From Drancourtella massiliensis (GTDB taxonomy: Bacteria; Bacillota; Clostridia; Lachnospirales; Lachnospiraceae), in NCBI RefSeq assembly GCF_016900655.1, contig NZ_JACJKH010000017.1, positions 1 to 64,000 on the forward strand: a stretch of DNA of 64,000 bases, given 5' to 3'. Every line of letters starts with the position of its first letter. The first letter of the stretch is position 1. Under the pieces are notes generated by a model. It was not told the origin of the DNA. It made no database searches and saw only the letters and a program-made list of their open reading frames with translations. The translations under genes were made by a program, and so were the position numbers. This document shows, in pieces, positions 34,335 to 42,930 of this stretch.

Positions 34335-34960
34335 TTGAAACTTCAGGTGGCAATTGACAGGACAGATCTTGAGACGGCAGAGGCTATGATAGAAGAGATT
34401 AAAGAGTCTGCCGATATTATTGAAATCGGAACATCCCTGATCAAAGACTACGGTCTGGACAGAAGCGTTGCGTATTTTCGGAAGCGGTTTCCGGAACAGT
34501 GTTTTCTGGCAGACATCAAGACCTGCGATGAGGGAGCTTACGAGTTCAGGAAAACATATGAGGCCGGAGGAGATATCCGACAGTCATGGGATTTTCTTCC
34601 GTGACAACGATCCGGGCATGTGCCGATGTGGCCAGGGAGTTTGGAAAGGAATATATGATTGACCTGCTGGAAGTGCCGGCAGAACGGATCCGGGTACTTG
34701 GCGAAGCATTTCCGGAGGCTGTTTTCTGTATTCACCTTCCGTCCGACAGACAGGGGGAAGGGCTCGCGGAACTGGTCAGAAGCAGCGTCAGAGAGCTCTC
34801 TGGAGTCCGAAAGATAGCGGCAGCCGGAGGCGTAACACTTGATACGGTACCTTTGTTAAAAGAGTGCGGAATTGAAATCGGGATCGTGGGAAGCGCGATT
34901 ACGAAATCAGGAAACAAACGAGAGACGGCTGCGCGGTTTGCCGGGGCCGTCCGGATGTAA
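34335..34960 (+). pseudogene. hxlA: 3-hexulose-6-phosphate synthase, frameshifted and promoterless
   Basis: Begins with TTG in place of the expected start (LKLQVAIDRTDLETAEAM), directly fused to the helicase fragment, so its own promoter and ribosome site are gone. Active-site motifs are present: IIEIGTSLIKDYG, FLADIKTCDEGAYE. Near 34578 GATATCCGACAG lacks one base relative to the expected D-I-L-T-V, shifting frame; the second frame carries VMGFSSVTTIRACADVA, IAAAGGVTLDTVP and GIVGSAITKSG. A sequencing error is possible for the single base, but not for the lost 5' region. The enzyme would join formaldehyde and ribulose 5-phosphate, or run in reverse to make pentose. Confidence 0.85.
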
Positions 34961-34988
34961 GATATGGATAGAGAACGGAGGCAGGACA

Positions 34989-35528
34989 ATGGATGTATTA
35001 CGGACAATCATGGACGAGATTGAACATGTAGTCGCAAATGTAAAGAAAGACGAGATTGATCAGGTGATCGGTCTGATCCAGAAGGACCAGAGGATCTTCG
35101 TGGCGGGAGAAGGACGTTCCGGATTCAGCGCGAAAGGATTTGCGATGAGGCTGATGCATCTTGGATACACCGTATATGTGGTGGGAGAGACCATCACACC
35201 GGCCATAAAGGAGGGGGATATTCTGATAGGAGTATCCGGATCCGGAAAGAGCATCAGCGTTGTGGACGCTGCCAGAAAAGCGAAAGAGAAAAATGCATCG
35301 GTAATTGCTGTGACAAGCAAAAGAGAGTCGCCGCTTGCGGGATTTGCGGATCAGATCCTTGTGATTCCGGGGACCGTAAAAGGAGATACCGGGGAGAAGC
35401 GTGGTTCCATTCAGCTTTTGAGTTCCCTTTTTGACCAGAGCCTTCACATTGTTCTGGATGCGGTCTGCCTGCTCTTAAGTTACAGAGACAACACGGCAAA
35501 CGAAAGTGCAACCGGGGCACACTGGTAG
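34989..35528 (+). CDS. hxlB: 6-phospho-3-hexuloisomerase
   Basis: 179 residues; ATG 34989 with GGAGG 7 bases upstream. SIS-domain isomerase: RIFVAGEGRSGFSAKGFAMR (substrate loop), GDILIGVSGSGKS and VIAVTSKRESPLA, with the C-terminal QLLSSLFDQSLHIVLDAVCL helix. It interconverts 3-hexulose 6-phosphate and fructose 6-phosphate, the partner step of HxlA. The gene is intact, 28 bases after hxlA, and is followed by a KDPG-type aldolase. In anaerobes without formaldehyde metabolism this pair supplies ribulose 5-phosphate. Confidence 0.93.
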   Translation: MDVLRTIMDEIEHVVANVKKDEIDQVIGLIQKDQRIFVAGEGRSGFSAKGFAMRLMHLGYTVYVVGETITPAIKEGDILIGVSGSGKSISVVDAARKAKEKNASVIAVTSKRESPLAGFADQILVIPGTVKGDTGEKRGSIQLLSSLFDQSLHIVLDAVCLLLSYRDNTANESATGAHW

Positions 35529-35559
35529 GCGGAGGAAGCGTAGAAGGAGGAAACACGAA

Positions 35560-36186
35560 ATGAAAACAATAGATGAAAGGTTTGAAGAAATCCGGATTGT
35601 TCCTGTAGTCAAGCTTGAGAAAGCGGAGGATGCCAAAGATCTTGCCGGAGCTCTTGTAAGAGGCGGCATCCCGTGTGCAGAGGTGACCTTTCGGACAGAT
35701 GCGGCCGCGGAAGCGATCCGCCGGATGAGCGAGTCATATCCGGACATGCTGGTAGGCGCAGGCACCGTCCTGGAGACAGAACAGGTGGATGCAGCCATCG
35801 AGGCCGGGGCAAAGTTTATCGTAAGTCCGGGGCTCAATCCCAAGATTGTACGCTACTGTCAGGAAAAAGGAATTCCGGTTTATCCGGGTGTGGCAACGGC
35901 AAGCGAGATTGAACAGGCGCTGGAGCTTGGTTTGTCTGTCGTAAAATTTTTCCCGGCAGAAGTAAACGGAGGCGTCAAAGCAATCAAAGCACTGTCGGCA
36001 CCTTATTTCCAGCTCCGGTTTATGCCGACAGGCGGTATCAGCCAGGAGAATATTGGAAGCTACCTCTCCTGCCCGCAGGTCATTGCATGCGGAGGCAGCT
36101 GGATGGTAAAAGAAAGTCTGATTGCAGAGAAAAAGTATGATGAAATTGAAGCACTCTGCAAAGAAGCGGTGGAGCAGATCAGATAA
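35560..36186 (+). CDS. KDPG/KHG-type (Eda) aldolase
   Basis: 208 residues; ATG 35560 with AAGGAGG about 8 bases upstream. Class I aldolase: IVPVVKLEKAEDA, AEVTFRTDAAAEAI with the catalytic Glu, VGAGTVLETEQVDAA, FIVSPGLNPK, SVVKFFPAEVNGG with the Schiff-base lysine (about residue 130), and FMPTGGISQENI. Cleaves 2-keto-3-deoxy-6-phosphogluconate or 4-hydroxy-2-oxoglutarate to pyruvate and an aldehyde. Third gene of the hxlA-hxlB unit; with a sugar-acid dehydratase nearby it suggests uronate or hexonate use. Confidence 0.93.
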   Translation: MKTIDERFEEIRIVPVVKLEKAEDAKDLAGALVRGGIPCAEVTFRTDAAAEAIRRMSESYPDMLVGAGTVLETEQVDAAIEAGAKFIVSPGLNPKIVRYCQEKGIPVYPGVATASEIEQALELGLSVVKFFPAEVNGGVKAIKALSAPYFQLRFMPTGGISQENIGSYLSCPQVIACGGSWMVKESLIAEKKYDEIEALCKEAVEQIR

Positions 36187-36205
36187 AAGAATATGAGACA
36201 AGAGG

Positions 36206-36236
36206 AAAGCGGATCCTATAGCGGGTCCGCTTTTTG
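36206..36236 (+). terminator. Terminator of the hxl-eda unit
   Basis: AAAGCGGATCC pairs with GGGTCCGCTTT around a six-base loop, then TTTTTG. Confidence 0.85.
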
Positions 36237-36239
36237 CTG

Positions 36240-36788
36240 CTATAAAAGATTTAATGAACTGAAATCAATCTGAAGATCACCGTAGATTCCTGCTTTTACA
36301 GAATCGGCGAAAGTGAATTCCGCGGTATCTTCAGATTGGAAATTATAAACGGTAACTCTGTTTTTATCAGGATCGACAATCCAGTATTCAAGAACTCCAG
36401 CTGTTCGATACTTGAAGAGTTTAGTGAAATAGTCTGTCTGTCTGCTTCCGGGAGAGACAATTTCAATGATCCAGTCCGGAGCGCCGGTACATCCTTTATC
36501 ATTCAGCTTTTTGGAGTCGCATATTACACTGATATCCGGTTCGACGTAGTTTTTATCATCTGCGTTTAAAAATACGGCAAATGGAGCAATATCGACTTCG
36601 CAGGATCCGCCTTTCTGTTCGATATAATCAGCAATTTTGCGGTAAAGGAAACCAAGTATTAACTGGTGTCTCCTGCCCGGCGGTGCTATCATGTACATCT
36701 GACCGTCGATCAGTTCTGCACGCTGCCCGTCAGGCAGAGCGTAGATATCATCGATCGTGTACTCGTTATTCTTCTGTGTTAATGCCAT
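36240..36788 (-). CDS. Uma2 family (DUF820) putative endonuclease
   Basis: 182 residues; GAAGAAAGGATG before the ATG. PD-(D/E)XK-like fold as in DUF820/Uma2: YTIDDIYALPDGQRAELIDG, APFAVFLNADDKNYVEPDIS (conserved Asp), GCTGAPDWIIEIVSPGSRQTD (E-x-variant of the catalytic strand) and YRTAGVLEYWIVDPDKNRV. Common in Firmicutes and cyanobacteria, often multi-copy; its DNA target and role are not known. It is a stand-alone gene convergent with the aldolase. Confidence 0.85.
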   Translation of the reverse strand: MALTQKNNEYTIDDIYALPDGQRAELIDGQMYMIAPPGRRHQLILGFLYRKIADYIEQKGGSCEVDIAPFAVFLNADDKNYVEPDISVICDSKKLNDKGCTGAPDWIIEIVSPGSRQTDYFTKLFKYRTAGVLEYWIVDPDKNRVTVYNFQSEDTAEFTFADSVKAGIYGDLQIDFSSLNLL

Positions 36789-36892
36789 GGTAACACATCC
36801 TTTCTTCTCCTATGAATTTAGTATACCATAAAATTAAGAGTAGGTATACAAAACAAAGGTAGGATAACGCGGGGAAATCATTTCCGTTTTAT

Positions 36893-37762
36893 CTACAGAT
36901 TCTCCCTGCACCAGTGTTCTGCAAATGCCCGGAACTGTAAAACTGCTTTGGACGGCGTAATGCCGGACGGAAGAGCGATCCCGAGGGTACGGGTGTAGTG
37001 CTCGGTAAACGGGCGGATGCAGACTTCAAACGGGGCGTTGTGGAGAAGCAGTTTTGGCAGAATGGTAATGCCAAAGCCCTGTTCTACCATTTTCAATGTT
37101 GTGAAATCTTCGTTGAGCTGATAGCGGATGTTTGGAGAAATCTGGTTCAGCTCGAAGATTTTGCCGGTTTCGTAGTCCAGACCGTCTGCGGACAGAATGA
37201 AGTCCTGGTTGTTGACGTCTGCCAGGGAGACGGACAGGTGACTTGCAAGAGGATGCGAAAGGGGTGTGACGAGCATCAGTTCATCACTTCCAAGTGGTAC
37301 AAACGGCAGTCCCGGAACGGAGAATTCGGACACGAAAATGCAGTCCAGCTCATTGCCCATCAGTTTTTCCTTCAGTTCGCCAAAGCCGCCGATCGTAAGC
37401 TGGAAAAGAATGTTCGGATATTCTTCAGAAAAATCTTTGATAATGCCCGGCAACCAGTGATAGGAAATGCTCTGGATCGTGCCGATGCGGATCAGGCCGC
37501 TGTCCAGAGTGGAAAGAGAAGCGGCGGTCCGTGCAATCTGGTTTTCGGCCTCGCAAATGGTCCGAAGAGACTCTTTGATCCAGGCCATGTCGGATTTCAG
37601 TTCCATACCGTTTTTGGAACGGATGAAAAGTTCAAGCCCCAGCTCTTTTTCAAAATTTTTGATCGTCTGGCTGACCGCCGACTGGGTATAGTTCAGCAAA
37701 GCGGCGGTTTTGGAGATGCTGCGTGTTTCGCAGACGCTTAAAATGGTCTGATACTTGTTCAT
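36893..37762 (-). CDS. LysR-family transcriptional regulator
   Basis: 289 residues. Helix-turn-helix at the N-terminus (YQTILSVCETRSISKTAALLNYTQSAVSQTIKNFEKELG) and the two-lobed effector domain after residue 90 (IRIGTIQSISYHWLPGIIKDFSEEYP). Divergent from the dehydratase/OCD/M24 cassette with 213 bases between starts, so it most likely controls that cassette with a metabolite of its pathway as coinducer. Confidence 0.93.
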   Translation of the reverse strand: MNKYQTILSVCETRSISKTAALLNYTQSAVSQTIKNFEKELGLELFIRSKNGMELKSDMAWIKESLRTICEAENQIARTAASLSTLDSGLIRIGTIQSISYHWLPGIIKDFSEEYPNILFQLTIGGFGELKEKLMGNELDCIFVSEFSVPGLPFVPLGSDELMLVTPLSHPLASHLSVSLADVNNQDFILSADGLDYETGKIFELNQISPNIRYQLNEDFTTLKMVEQGFGITILPKLLLHNAPFEVCIRPFTEHYTRTLGIALPSGITPSKAVLQFRAFAEHWCRENL

Positions 37763-37975
37763 GATTCACCTTCCATTCGATTTCTTAATGGTTCATATTA
37801 GAAAAAATGAATTAAAATGATTTTCTATAATGCAAATGCAGATATAAGCAAAACCGAATAGTATATTTAAAAAATATTAATTCAGAAATTGCAGTTTCTA
37901 TTTTATTATTATCATCAAAGGCAATTTATTTGTCAAGAGATTGAAGAGAAAGCAAAGCGCAGACAGGAGGAAATT
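37763..37975. promoter_or_regulatory. Divergent control region of LysR and the dehydratase cassette
   Basis: A+T-rich. TATAAT at 37826-37831 is the best -10 for the rightward operon, though its -35 is poor, as expected for an activated promoter. AGAAATTGCAGTTTCT (around 37882-37897) is an inverted repeat of the T-N11-A kind bound by LysR proteins. An AGAAAA/TTTTCT pair brackets 37800-37826. Assignment as operators is tentative. Confidence 0.45.
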
Positions 37976-39646
37976 ATGGGAACAGAATACTGGAATGGCG
38001 CCGAGGCGGCGCACAGAAGAGTTATGATGAAAGCGGCAGGGTATTCCGACGAGGACATCCGTAAGAAACCGCATATCGGAGTTCCGAATTCATATATGTC
38101 AGGATCTCCGGGATCTGCCCACTTAAGACAGATCGCTGAAGCGGTAAAAGAAGGAATCTGGGCAGCAGGAGGAGTGCCGGTGGAATTCGGAATCCCGGCA
38201 ACCTGCGGAAACATCGCAAACGGAGCAGAAGAACTGAAATACGAACAGGTTGGACGGGACATCGTGGCAATGTCCGTGGAATTTGTTACACGCGTACACA
38301 ATTTCGATGGTCTTGTTATGGTCGCATCCTGTGATAATATCATTGCCGGATGTTACCTTGCGGCAATGCGTCTGGACATTCCGTCCATGATCGTGACGGG
38401 CGGTTCCATGCAGCCGGGACAGTACTGCGGGAAAACCGTGGTGGAAGCGGATCTGGATTCCGCAAGATTTTCAGGCGCTACAGAAGAAGAGCTGATGGAC
38501 ATGGAAGACAATGTCTGTCCGTCCTTTGGTGCATGTCCGTCCATGGGAACAGCAAATACCATGCAGATGCTTGGAGAGGTGCTGAATCTGGTGCTTCCGG
38601 GTACGTCTACGATCCCTGCATCCGACAACGCAAAGCTCCGCAGAGCAAGAGAAGCCGGAAAATACGCGGTAAAGATGGCAAAAGAAGGAAGAAAACCTTC
38701 AGATCTGATCACGAAAGAAGTGCTTCTCAATGCGATTATGTTTGATATGGCCGTGGCTGGATCCACCAATGCGGTTCTTCACATTCTTTCCTACGCATAT
38801 GAACTGGGAATCAAACTGACTCTGGAAGATTTTGAAAAATACGCAGATGAAATTTACTGCATCAATGCAGTAGTACCGAGCGGCCCGTATACTGTTGTGG
38901 ATTTCCACTACGCAGGCGGTGTTATGAATGTGATGAAGATGCTGGAGAGCAAACTGTTTACCGATGCTCCGAGTATGTACGGCGGCACATGGAAAGAGCT
39001 CCTTTCCAAGGTAACGCCAAAAGAAAATGAAGTTATTCATTCTCTGGAACGTCCGTTATTCCATGAGCCGGGACTTAAGATCTTAAGAGGAAACCTTTCA
39101 CCGAACGGTGCGATTGTCCGTCCGACAGCCGTATACGAAGAAGTGAAATATCTGAAAGGGAAAGCAAAAGTATTCGAAGGCGACCGTCCGGCGTTTGAGG
39201 CAATCCAGGCAGGAGAAATCGTACCGGGTGACATCATTGTCATTCGTTATGAAGGATGTAAAGGGGCTCCTGGCATGAAGGAACTGATGCTGAGCATCGA
39301 TGCCCTGATCGGACTGGGACTGCACAAGAGTGTGGGGCTGATCACGGACGCCAGATTCTCAGGATTTAACTATGGTGCAATTATCGGGCATGTATCACCG
39401 GAAGCATACGATGGAGGAACGATCGCACTTGTGGAAAATGGGGATGAAATCGTGATCGATATTCCAAATGGAGAGGTCAATCTGCTTGTTTCCGATGAAG
39501 AACTGGAAAGAAGAAAGGCAAACTGGGTATGTCCGCCGTTGAAAGAGGAAAAAGGATGTCTGAATATTTACGCAAAAATGTGCAGACCGGCAGAAGAGGG
39601 AGGCGCTATGCAGCCGTGGGGACTGGATGCGCGCTTTAAACGATAG
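37976..39646 (+). CDS. IlvD/Edd-family dehydratase
   Basis: 556 residues; ATG 37976 with AGGAGG 5 bases upstream. FeS-dependent dehydratase motifs: KPHIGVPNSYMSGSPGSAHL, VASCDNIIAGCYLAAMRL (cluster Cys), CPSFGACPSMGTANTM (cluster Cys), AVAGSTNAVLHI and YEGCKGAPGMKE with TDARFSG near the end. Acts on dihydroxy acids or sugar acids. It is not in an ilv operon; neighbours are an ornithine-cyclodeaminase-like enzyme and an M24 peptidase, so it is more likely a catabolic sugar-acid or hydroxy-acid dehydratase than the branched-chain biosynthetic enzyme. Confidence 0.85.
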   Translation: MGTEYWNGAEAAHRRVMMKAAGYSDEDIRKKPHIGVPNSYMSGSPGSAHLRQIAEAVKEGIWAAGGVPVEFGIPATCGNIANGAEELKYEQVGRDIVAMSVEFVTRVHNFDGLVMVASCDNIIAGCYLAAMRLDIPSMIVTGGSMQPGQYCGKTVVEADLDSARFSGATEEELMDMEDNVCPSFGACPSMGTANTMQMLGEVLNLVLPGTSTIPASDNAKLRRAREAGKYAVKMAKEGRKPSDLITKEVLLNAIMFDMAVAGSTNAVLHILSYAYELGIKLTLEDFEKYADEIYCINAVVPSGPYTVVDFHYAGGVMNVMKMLESKLFTDAPSMYGGTWKELLSKVTPKENEVIHSLERPLFHEPGLKILRGNLSPNGAIVRPTAVYEEVKYLKGKAKVFEGDRPAFEAIQAGEIVPGDIIVIRYEGCKGAPGMKELMLSIDALIGLGLHKSVGLITDARFSGFNYGAIIGHVSPEAYDGGTIALVENGDEIVIDIPNGEVNLLVSDEELERRKANWVCPPLKEEKGCLNIYAKMCRPAEEGGAMQPWGLDARFKR

Positions 39647-39673
39647 GATACAAGGAGAACAGGAGGTTCAGAA

Positions 39674-40660
39674 ATGTTATTATTATCAAGAGAAGATATC
39701 AAAAAAGTATTTACCATGAAAGACGCCGTGGAAGCGGACAAAAAAGCGTTTCAGCTTGTAGTGGAGGGAAAATGTGACTCTCCTATCAGGACAAACATTC
39801 AGGCGCCGAAATATGACGGAAGCTTCCTTTTTATGCCGGCGTACGTGGAAGAGATGGATACAGCTTCCTTAAAAGTAGTTAATATTTTCCCGCACAATAT
39901 TGACCGTGGGCTTCCGTCATCACCGGCACAGGTCTTTCTGATCGATGGAACAACCGGAATTGTGGAGGCCGTGCTGGACGGAACTTATGTGACACAGCTT
40001 CGTACAGGAGCAGCTACAGGAGCCGCATTTGATCTTCTTGCAAAGAAAGACTGCCGTGTCGGCGCGCTGATCGGAACAGGCGGACAGGCAGCGACTCAGC
40101 TGGAGGCAATGGTGACAGTAAGAGATCTGGAAGAGGTCCGTGTGTATGACATGAATCCGGAACGGACAAAAGCCTTCGCGGAGCAGATGAATGAAGAATT
40201 AAAATCATATGGTGCCAGAATCGTTGCGGCAGCATCTTCTGATGAAGCGGTAGAAGGTGCAGATCTTCTTGTGACGGTAACTCCGTCCTCCAGACCGGTG
40301 TTTGATGCTTCCAAAGTAAAGGCGGGAGCAACGATCAGCTGCGTAGGAGCTTATCAGCCGCATATGCAGGAGATGGATCCGGCCATTCTTCCGAGAGCGT
40401 CCAAAATCTATTTTGATTCTGAGGAAGCGGTACTTTCCGAATCCGGAGACATTCTGATTCCGCTGGATGAAGGAATCATCACAAAAGAGGATTTTACAGG
40501 CGATCTGGGACAGCTGATTAAAGGAGAAATTCCGGGACGTGAAAACGATGAAGAAATTATTGTGTTTGAGACAGTCGGTGTGGCAACACAGGACCTGATT
40601 GCGGCAAAAGCAATCTATGACAAAGCAAAAGAAGCAGGAATCGGAATGATCTGGGGATAA
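39674..40660 (+). CDS. Ornithine cyclodeaminase / mu-crystallin family enzyme
   Basis: 328 residues. REDIKKVFTMKDAVEADKKAF at the start, SLKVVNIFPHNIDRGLPSS, LDGTYVTQLRTGAATGAAFD and the Rossmann motif GALIGTGGQAATQLEAM (about residue 136), with VTVTPSSRPVFDAS. The family includes ornithine cyclodeaminase, alanine dehydrogenase and imine (ketimine) reductases; which reaction applies cannot be read here. An AGGAGG site lies 7 bases before the ATG. Middle gene of the LysR-linked cassette, 27 bases after the dehydratase. Confidence 0.88.
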   Translation: MLLLSREDIKKVFTMKDAVEADKKAFQLVVEGKCDSPIRTNIQAPKYDGSFLFMPAYVEEMDTASLKVVNIFPHNIDRGLPSSPAQVFLIDGTTGIVEAVLDGTYVTQLRTGAATGAAFDLLAKKDCRVGALIGTGGQAATQLEAMVTVRDLEEVRVYDMNPERTKAFAEQMNEELKSYGARIVAAASSDEAVEGADLLVTVTPSSRPVFDASKVKAGATISCVGAYQPHMQEMDPAILPRASKIYFDSEEAVLSESGDILIPLDEGIITKEDFTGDLGQLIKGEIPGRENDEEIIVFETVGVATQDLIAAKAIYDKAKEAGIGMIWG

Positions 40661-40671
40661 GGAGCTTCGTG

Positions 40672-41745
40672 ATGGAGAAAATAGAAAAAGTACTTGAGAT
40701 TTTAAAAGAACAGGGTCTGGACGGTATTTATATCACAAAAGAGGCCAATGTCAAATACATCAGTGGATATCCGGATGAGCTGGCATATGCACTGATCTGC
40801 CCGCAGGGGAATTATCTCATTACGGACAGCCGCTTTACAGAGCTGGCAGAGCAGTCCTGCCCGGACTTTGAGGTTGTCAACTGGCATAACTGTGGCAGGA
40901 GTATCCCAAAGGCCGTGGAAAGCATCTGCGTCAAGTCGGGAATCCGGAGACTGGGATTTGAGGAATGCTTTACAACCTATGATAAATATGAAGAAATCCA
41001 CAGACTTCTTTCAGAGCATCGGATTGAACTGACCGGAACGAGAAACATTGTGGAAGAGCTGCGGTATGTAAAGAGCGAAGAAGAAGTGGCCAATACAAGA
41101 ATTGCCTGCGAGATTGCGGACAAAGCGTTGGAAGAGCTGATTCCGTATATTAAACCAGGTGTTACGGAAAGAGAATTGTGTGCGCGTCTGGAATTTAGCA
41201 TGAAGATGCACGGAGCGCAGGATATCGGATTTGAGACGATTCTGATTTCCGGAGCAAAGACATCACTGCTCCATGGAAAGCCGGGAGATAAGAAGGTAGA
41301 AGAAGGCGATTTTGTTCTTGTGGACTATGGTGCGAAATACAACGGATATATTTCCGATACGACCCGTACGTTTGCGGTAGGACATGTGTCTGAACAGCAA
41401 AAAGAAATTTACGAACTGGTACGCGAAGCGCAGGAAACAGGAGTCCGGAACATGGGTCCTGGAATTGTTGCTTCCAAACCGGATGCAGAGATTCGTAAAG
41501 TAGTGAAAAAGTATGAAGAGTATTATTATTCCGGAATGGGACATGGCGTAGGACTTGATCTTCATGAAGAGCCGTTCCTTGGAATGTATGGTACGAAAAT
41601 AATGCAGCCCGGCTGCGTGATTACCATGGAACCGGGAATCTATATTCCGGGATGGGGAGGTGTCCGTATCGAGGATACGGTACTGATTACGGAAAACGGT
41701 GCAGAGACACTGACGCACTTCCCGAAAGATCTGATGATTCTATAA
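40672..41745 (+). CDS. M24B metallopeptidase (Xaa-Pro dipeptidase/aminopeptidase type)
   Basis: 357 residues; ATG 40672 with AAGGAG upstream. N-terminal creatinase-like domain (EANVKYISGYPDELAY), then the pita-bread domain. All five metal ligands are visible: VDYGAKYNGYISDTTRTF (two Asp), GHGVGLDLHEEP (His), ITMEPGIYIPGWGGVRIEDT (two Glu). Hydrolyses Xaa-Pro bonds or, in creatinase-like members, amidino compounds. Placed 11 bases after the OCD-like gene, so it probably releases or trims the amino-acid-derived substrate of the cassette. Confidence 0.92.
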   Translation: MEKIEKVLEILKEQGLDGIYITKEANVKYISGYPDELAYALICPQGNYLITDSRFTELAEQSCPDFEVVNWHNCGRSIPKAVESICVKSGIRRLGFEECFTTYDKYEEIHRLLSEHRIELTGTRNIVEELRYVKSEEEVANTRIACEIADKALEELIPYIKPGVTERELCARLEFSMKMHGAQDIGFETILISGAKTSLLHGKPGDKKVEEGDFVLVDYGAKYNGYISDTTRTFAVGHVSEQQKEIYELVREAQETGVRNMGPGIVASKPDAEIRKVVKKYEEYYYSGMGHGVGLDLHEEPFLGMYGTKIMQPGCVITMEPGIYIPGWGGVRIEDTVLITENGAETLTHFPKDLMIL

Positions 41746-41750
41746 ATAAA

Positions 41751-41796
41751 AAAGAAAGCCTCGGCCATCTTTAAAGACGGCTGAGGCAGTTTTTTG
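41751..41796. terminator. Bidirectional terminator
   Basis: GCCTCGGCC / GGCTGAGGC stem with a T run on the right and an A-rich left flank that gives a T run on the other strand; it overlaps the end of the flavodoxin gene and serves both convergent units. Confidence 0.85.
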
Positions 41797-42289
41797 CAAA
41801 ATCCGCGGCGCGTGTAAGATCATCTTTTGTCGGATGAATCATCGCTTCATCAAAATTTGACAGCTGAAGCTTCAGATGGTGATCGTGAGCCTGATCTCCA
41901 TTTAACATGGACTCGTATTTCTGGCGAATCTGCACAGGCATCTTGCCCTGACAGAAGAATCCGCCCAGATAGAGATTGTCATCTTCGAGCCAGATCCGGG
42001 CACTGTTTTCGATGTTTTTATAGTAGTTATCCACATTACCGGCCCCGCATGTGCCGAATAAGGCGACATTCTTTCCGGAGATGGAAGAAAGCAGATTTCC
42101 AACCTCAAGGCTGCAGGTGCCACGGTGGACACAAAAACCGACAAAATAAGTGGCTGCATCCGGCAGACCGTTCAGTTCATCGATACTTCTGAGATCTTTT
42201 GCCATTCCAGGAAGGGCGGCAAAAATGGATGTGGCAAGTTTTTTTGTGTTGCCGGTTTCACTTTGATACAGAACCATATAATCAAGCAT
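41771..42289 (-). CDS. Flavodoxin family protein
   Basis: 172 residues. FMN phosphate loop at the N-terminus (LYQSETGNTKKLA), then YFVGFCVHRGTCSLEVGNLL and NVALFGTCGAGN for the isoalloxazine-binding loops. A C-terminal helical extension (KDDLTRAADFAKNC) is typical of clostridial flavodoxin-like reductases. Electron carrier or partner of an oxidoreductase; no partner gene adjoins. AAAGGAGGG precedes the ATG. Confidence 0.85.
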   Translation of the reverse strand: MLDYMVLYQSETGNTKKLATSIFAALPGMAKDLRSIDELNGLPDAATYFVGFCVHRGTCSLEVGNLLSSISGKNVALFGTCGAGNVDNYYKNIENSARIWLEDDNLYLGGFFCQGKMPVQIRQKYESMLNGDQAHDHHLKLQLSNFDEAMIHPTKDDLTRAADFAKNCLSRL

Positions 42290-42307
42290 GATAATGGCCC
42301 TCCTTTC

Positions 42308-42706
42308 TCAGCTTTTCTTAATAAAATGGGCATTACATTTCGGACACCGGATTTCGATCCTGCCTTTTCCGCGGGGAATCCGGATTTTCTGTCCGCAGGA
42401 AGGACACTTATATATGTGATAGTGTTTTCTCTGACTGAGACCGTAACGGATGGCGGAAAACTTTTTCCGGATCCCGGCCGTGTATTTCAAATAGAGCTGA
42501 TTTTCAGCGTAACGTTTGGAATGGTTTCGTGAAAACATTCGAAAATAGGAATAAATTAAAACGGCAAGCGAAAACAGATATAGAATTCCGCCGTATCGGG
42601 TAAATCCGGATAACAGTAAAAAAATGATCCCTGTTATCACCAGGAATTTTGAAAACTGGTCAACGCCGTAGCGGCCGTACATAAAGCGTAAAAACTTATC
42701 TTTCAT
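42308..42706 (-). CDS. Small membrane protein with zinc ribbon
   Basis: 132 residues. Two adjacent membrane helices (FLVITGIIFLLLSGF and ILYLFSLAVLIYSYF), a basic amphipathic middle, then a C-terminal zinc ribbon with two CPxC knuckles (KCPSCGQKIRIPRG ... EIRCPKCNAHF). This layout is common in Lachnospiraceae hypotheticals; function unknown. The start at 42706 is the first ATG; the upstream ribosome site is weak. 18 bases separate it from the flavodoxin gene, which it precedes. Confidence 0.75.
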   Translation of the reverse strand: MKDKFLRFMYGRYGVDQFSKFLVITGIIFLLLSGFTRYGGILYLFSLAVLIYSYFRMFSRNHSKRYAENQLYLKYTAGIRKKFSAIRYGLSQRKHYHIYKCPSCGQKIRIPRGKGRIEIRCPKCNAHFIKKS

Positions 42707-42930
42707 TTTTCTACACAACCTGTCTTAATATTTTTATGAATTCTATTTTACCGCATTTTTCTCAGGAATCAATAAACTGTATATAAAAATTATATTAAAT
42801 TCGTAAATGGAGAGGGGCGGGGGTATCGACATTTTTGATAAAATGATCTAAAATATAGAAAGAATGTATTGGAAAACAGTGATAAACAGGACTAAGATGA
42901 AAGAAACAGAATTATGAAGGAGGAATAGAT

